Shown here: in pieces, positions 5,619 through 6,222 of the stretch
Numbering within the stretch: position 1 is the stretch's first letter
How the letters are laid out: every line of letters begins with the position of its first letter
Source of the DNA: Candidatus Cellulosilyticum pullistercoris
GTDB taxonomy: Bacteria; Bacillota; Clostridia; Lachnospirales; Cellulosilyticaceae
Direction of reading: 5' to 3'
Assembly (NCBI GenBank): GCA_018883705.1
Contig: JAHLFQ010000188.1
Coordinates: 1-6,222 of the forward strand
DNA length: 6,222 nt
Notes under the pieces: model-generated
Seen by the model: the letters and a program-made list of their open reading frames with translations, nothing else
Told to the model about the DNA's origin: nothing
Database searches by the model: none
Position numbers and translations under genes: made by a program

Positions 5619-6222
5619 TTAGAAGATAAGATGGGCTACAAGAGAAATAATTGGAAGTGTAATGAGTGTTCTTTCAATGAAGATAATAAATAACTCCCAA
5701 AACTTAACGGGTATTTTTGATCCGAGAAGTAGAGCCCCCACTTCTGATAAATAAATAAGCTGAGTGACTGAAACACTAGCCACAATAAAGCGAGTCATAT
5801 CATTTTCTATACTAGCTGCTAATACTGAAGGAAGAAGCATATCGGCAAAACCAGCAATAAGTGTTTGTGAAGCTGCTGCTGCTTCAGGTACACCTAGTAA
5901 GTTTAAAATAGGGGTAAAAGGTAAGCCAAGTATTTCAAAAATAGGTGTATAGGTAGCTAATATAAGTGCTAAAGTGCCGATTGCCATTACAACAGGAATA
6001 ACACCAAGCCACATGTCTAGTACATTTTTAACGCCATCAATAAAAACGCGTTTTACAAAACTTTGTGAAGTCGCTTTTTCAGTAGCAAGTTTAAAGCCTG
6101 TTTTAAGTGAATGATCTGTTTGCCCTGATTCTTCGTTAAAGTTTGGTAGTGAGCCGTCATATAAGACATTCTTCTTCCTAGAAAGAGGAGGGAGCTTTGG
6201 CATAATAATAGCGGCTACAAGA
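5619..6222 (-). CDS. yjiH: YjiH-family membrane protein, C-terminal part (cut by window edge)
   Basis: Inner-membrane protein of the YjiH family, which carries a nucleoside-recognition (GATE) type domain; the transported or sensed substrate is not established. The frame stays open to the window edge, where LVAAII precedes an internal methionine at 6203, so the gene starts outside. About 201 codons are visible. Counting from that methionine, residues 1-60 are a hydrophilic, probably cytoplasmic loop (MPKLPPLSRKK onward). Then come four hydrophobic segments at about 64-92, 108-130, 136-160 and 169-194. Family-typical stretches include MWLGVIPVVMAIGTLALI, AAASQTLIAGFADMLLPS, SVTQLIYLSEVGALLLGSKI and IERTLITLPIISLVAHLIF. 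The visible part ends naturally and is followed by a strong terminator, so it does not share that terminated transcript with the pectinesterase. Confidence 0.8.
   Translation of the reverse strand, partial: LVAAIIMPKLPPLSRKKNVLYDGSLPNFNEESGQTDHSLKTGFKLATEKATSQSFVKRVFIDGVKNVLDMWLGVIPVVMAIGTLALILATYTPIFEILGLPFTPILNLLGVPEAAAASQTLIAGFADMLLPSVLAASIENDMTRFIVASVSVTQLIYLSEVGALLLGSKIPVKFWELFIIFIERTLITLPIISLVAHLIF

Noticed and set aside
5764..5952. 62-codon plus-strand frame inside the YjiH-family gene
   Set aside because: It is antisense to conserved membrane segments and has no independent support.

Overview
The window is AT-rich, has strong GGAGG-type ribosome binding sites, and codes on both strands. 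A clostridial-type single-cluster ferredoxin, a Bacillus-type long pyruvate kinase and a pectinesterase anchored by S-layer homology (SLH) domains together suggest an anaerobic, low-GC Gram-positive bacterium (Clostridia) that lives on plant cell walls. A Cellulosilyticum- or Lachnospiraceae-like source is a guess from this gene mix and has not been tested.

Layout. The left edge holds the start of a ferredoxin gene on the minus strand, cut by the window. It diverges from a small diiron ferritin-like gene on the plus strand. The intergenic region between them carries an extended -10 promoter for the ferredoxin and, for the ferritin-like gene, three tandem 14-15 bp repeats that create three -10-like boxes. 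After a 309 bp AT-rich gap comes pyk on the plus strand, with its own extended -10 promoter and terminator. A second long hairpin follows and can serve as terminator for the convergent minus-strand pectinesterase. Between that hairpin and the pectinesterase stop lie about 200 bp with several inverted and direct repeats and promoter-like hexamers but no visible gene. Next come the pectinesterase (730 aa: signal peptide, N-terminal beta-rich domain, CE8 catalytic domain, three SLH domains), its upstream region, a strong minus-strand terminator, and the C-terminal part of a YjiH-family membrane protein that runs off the right edge.

How the genes relate. All five appear to be separate transcription units, so this is not an obvious operon. 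The pectinesterase would de-esterify pectin at the cell surface, pyruvate kinase is the last step of glycolysis, and the ferredoxin carries electrons in anaerobic metabolism. The ferritin-like protein may deal with iron or oxidative stress. I see no mobile element, CRISPR array, rRNA or tRNA, and no clear evidence of an undescribed multi-gene system. The more unusual signals are the duplicated -10 repeat array, the structured gene-free stretch at about 3031-3154, and the domain architecture of the pectinesterase.
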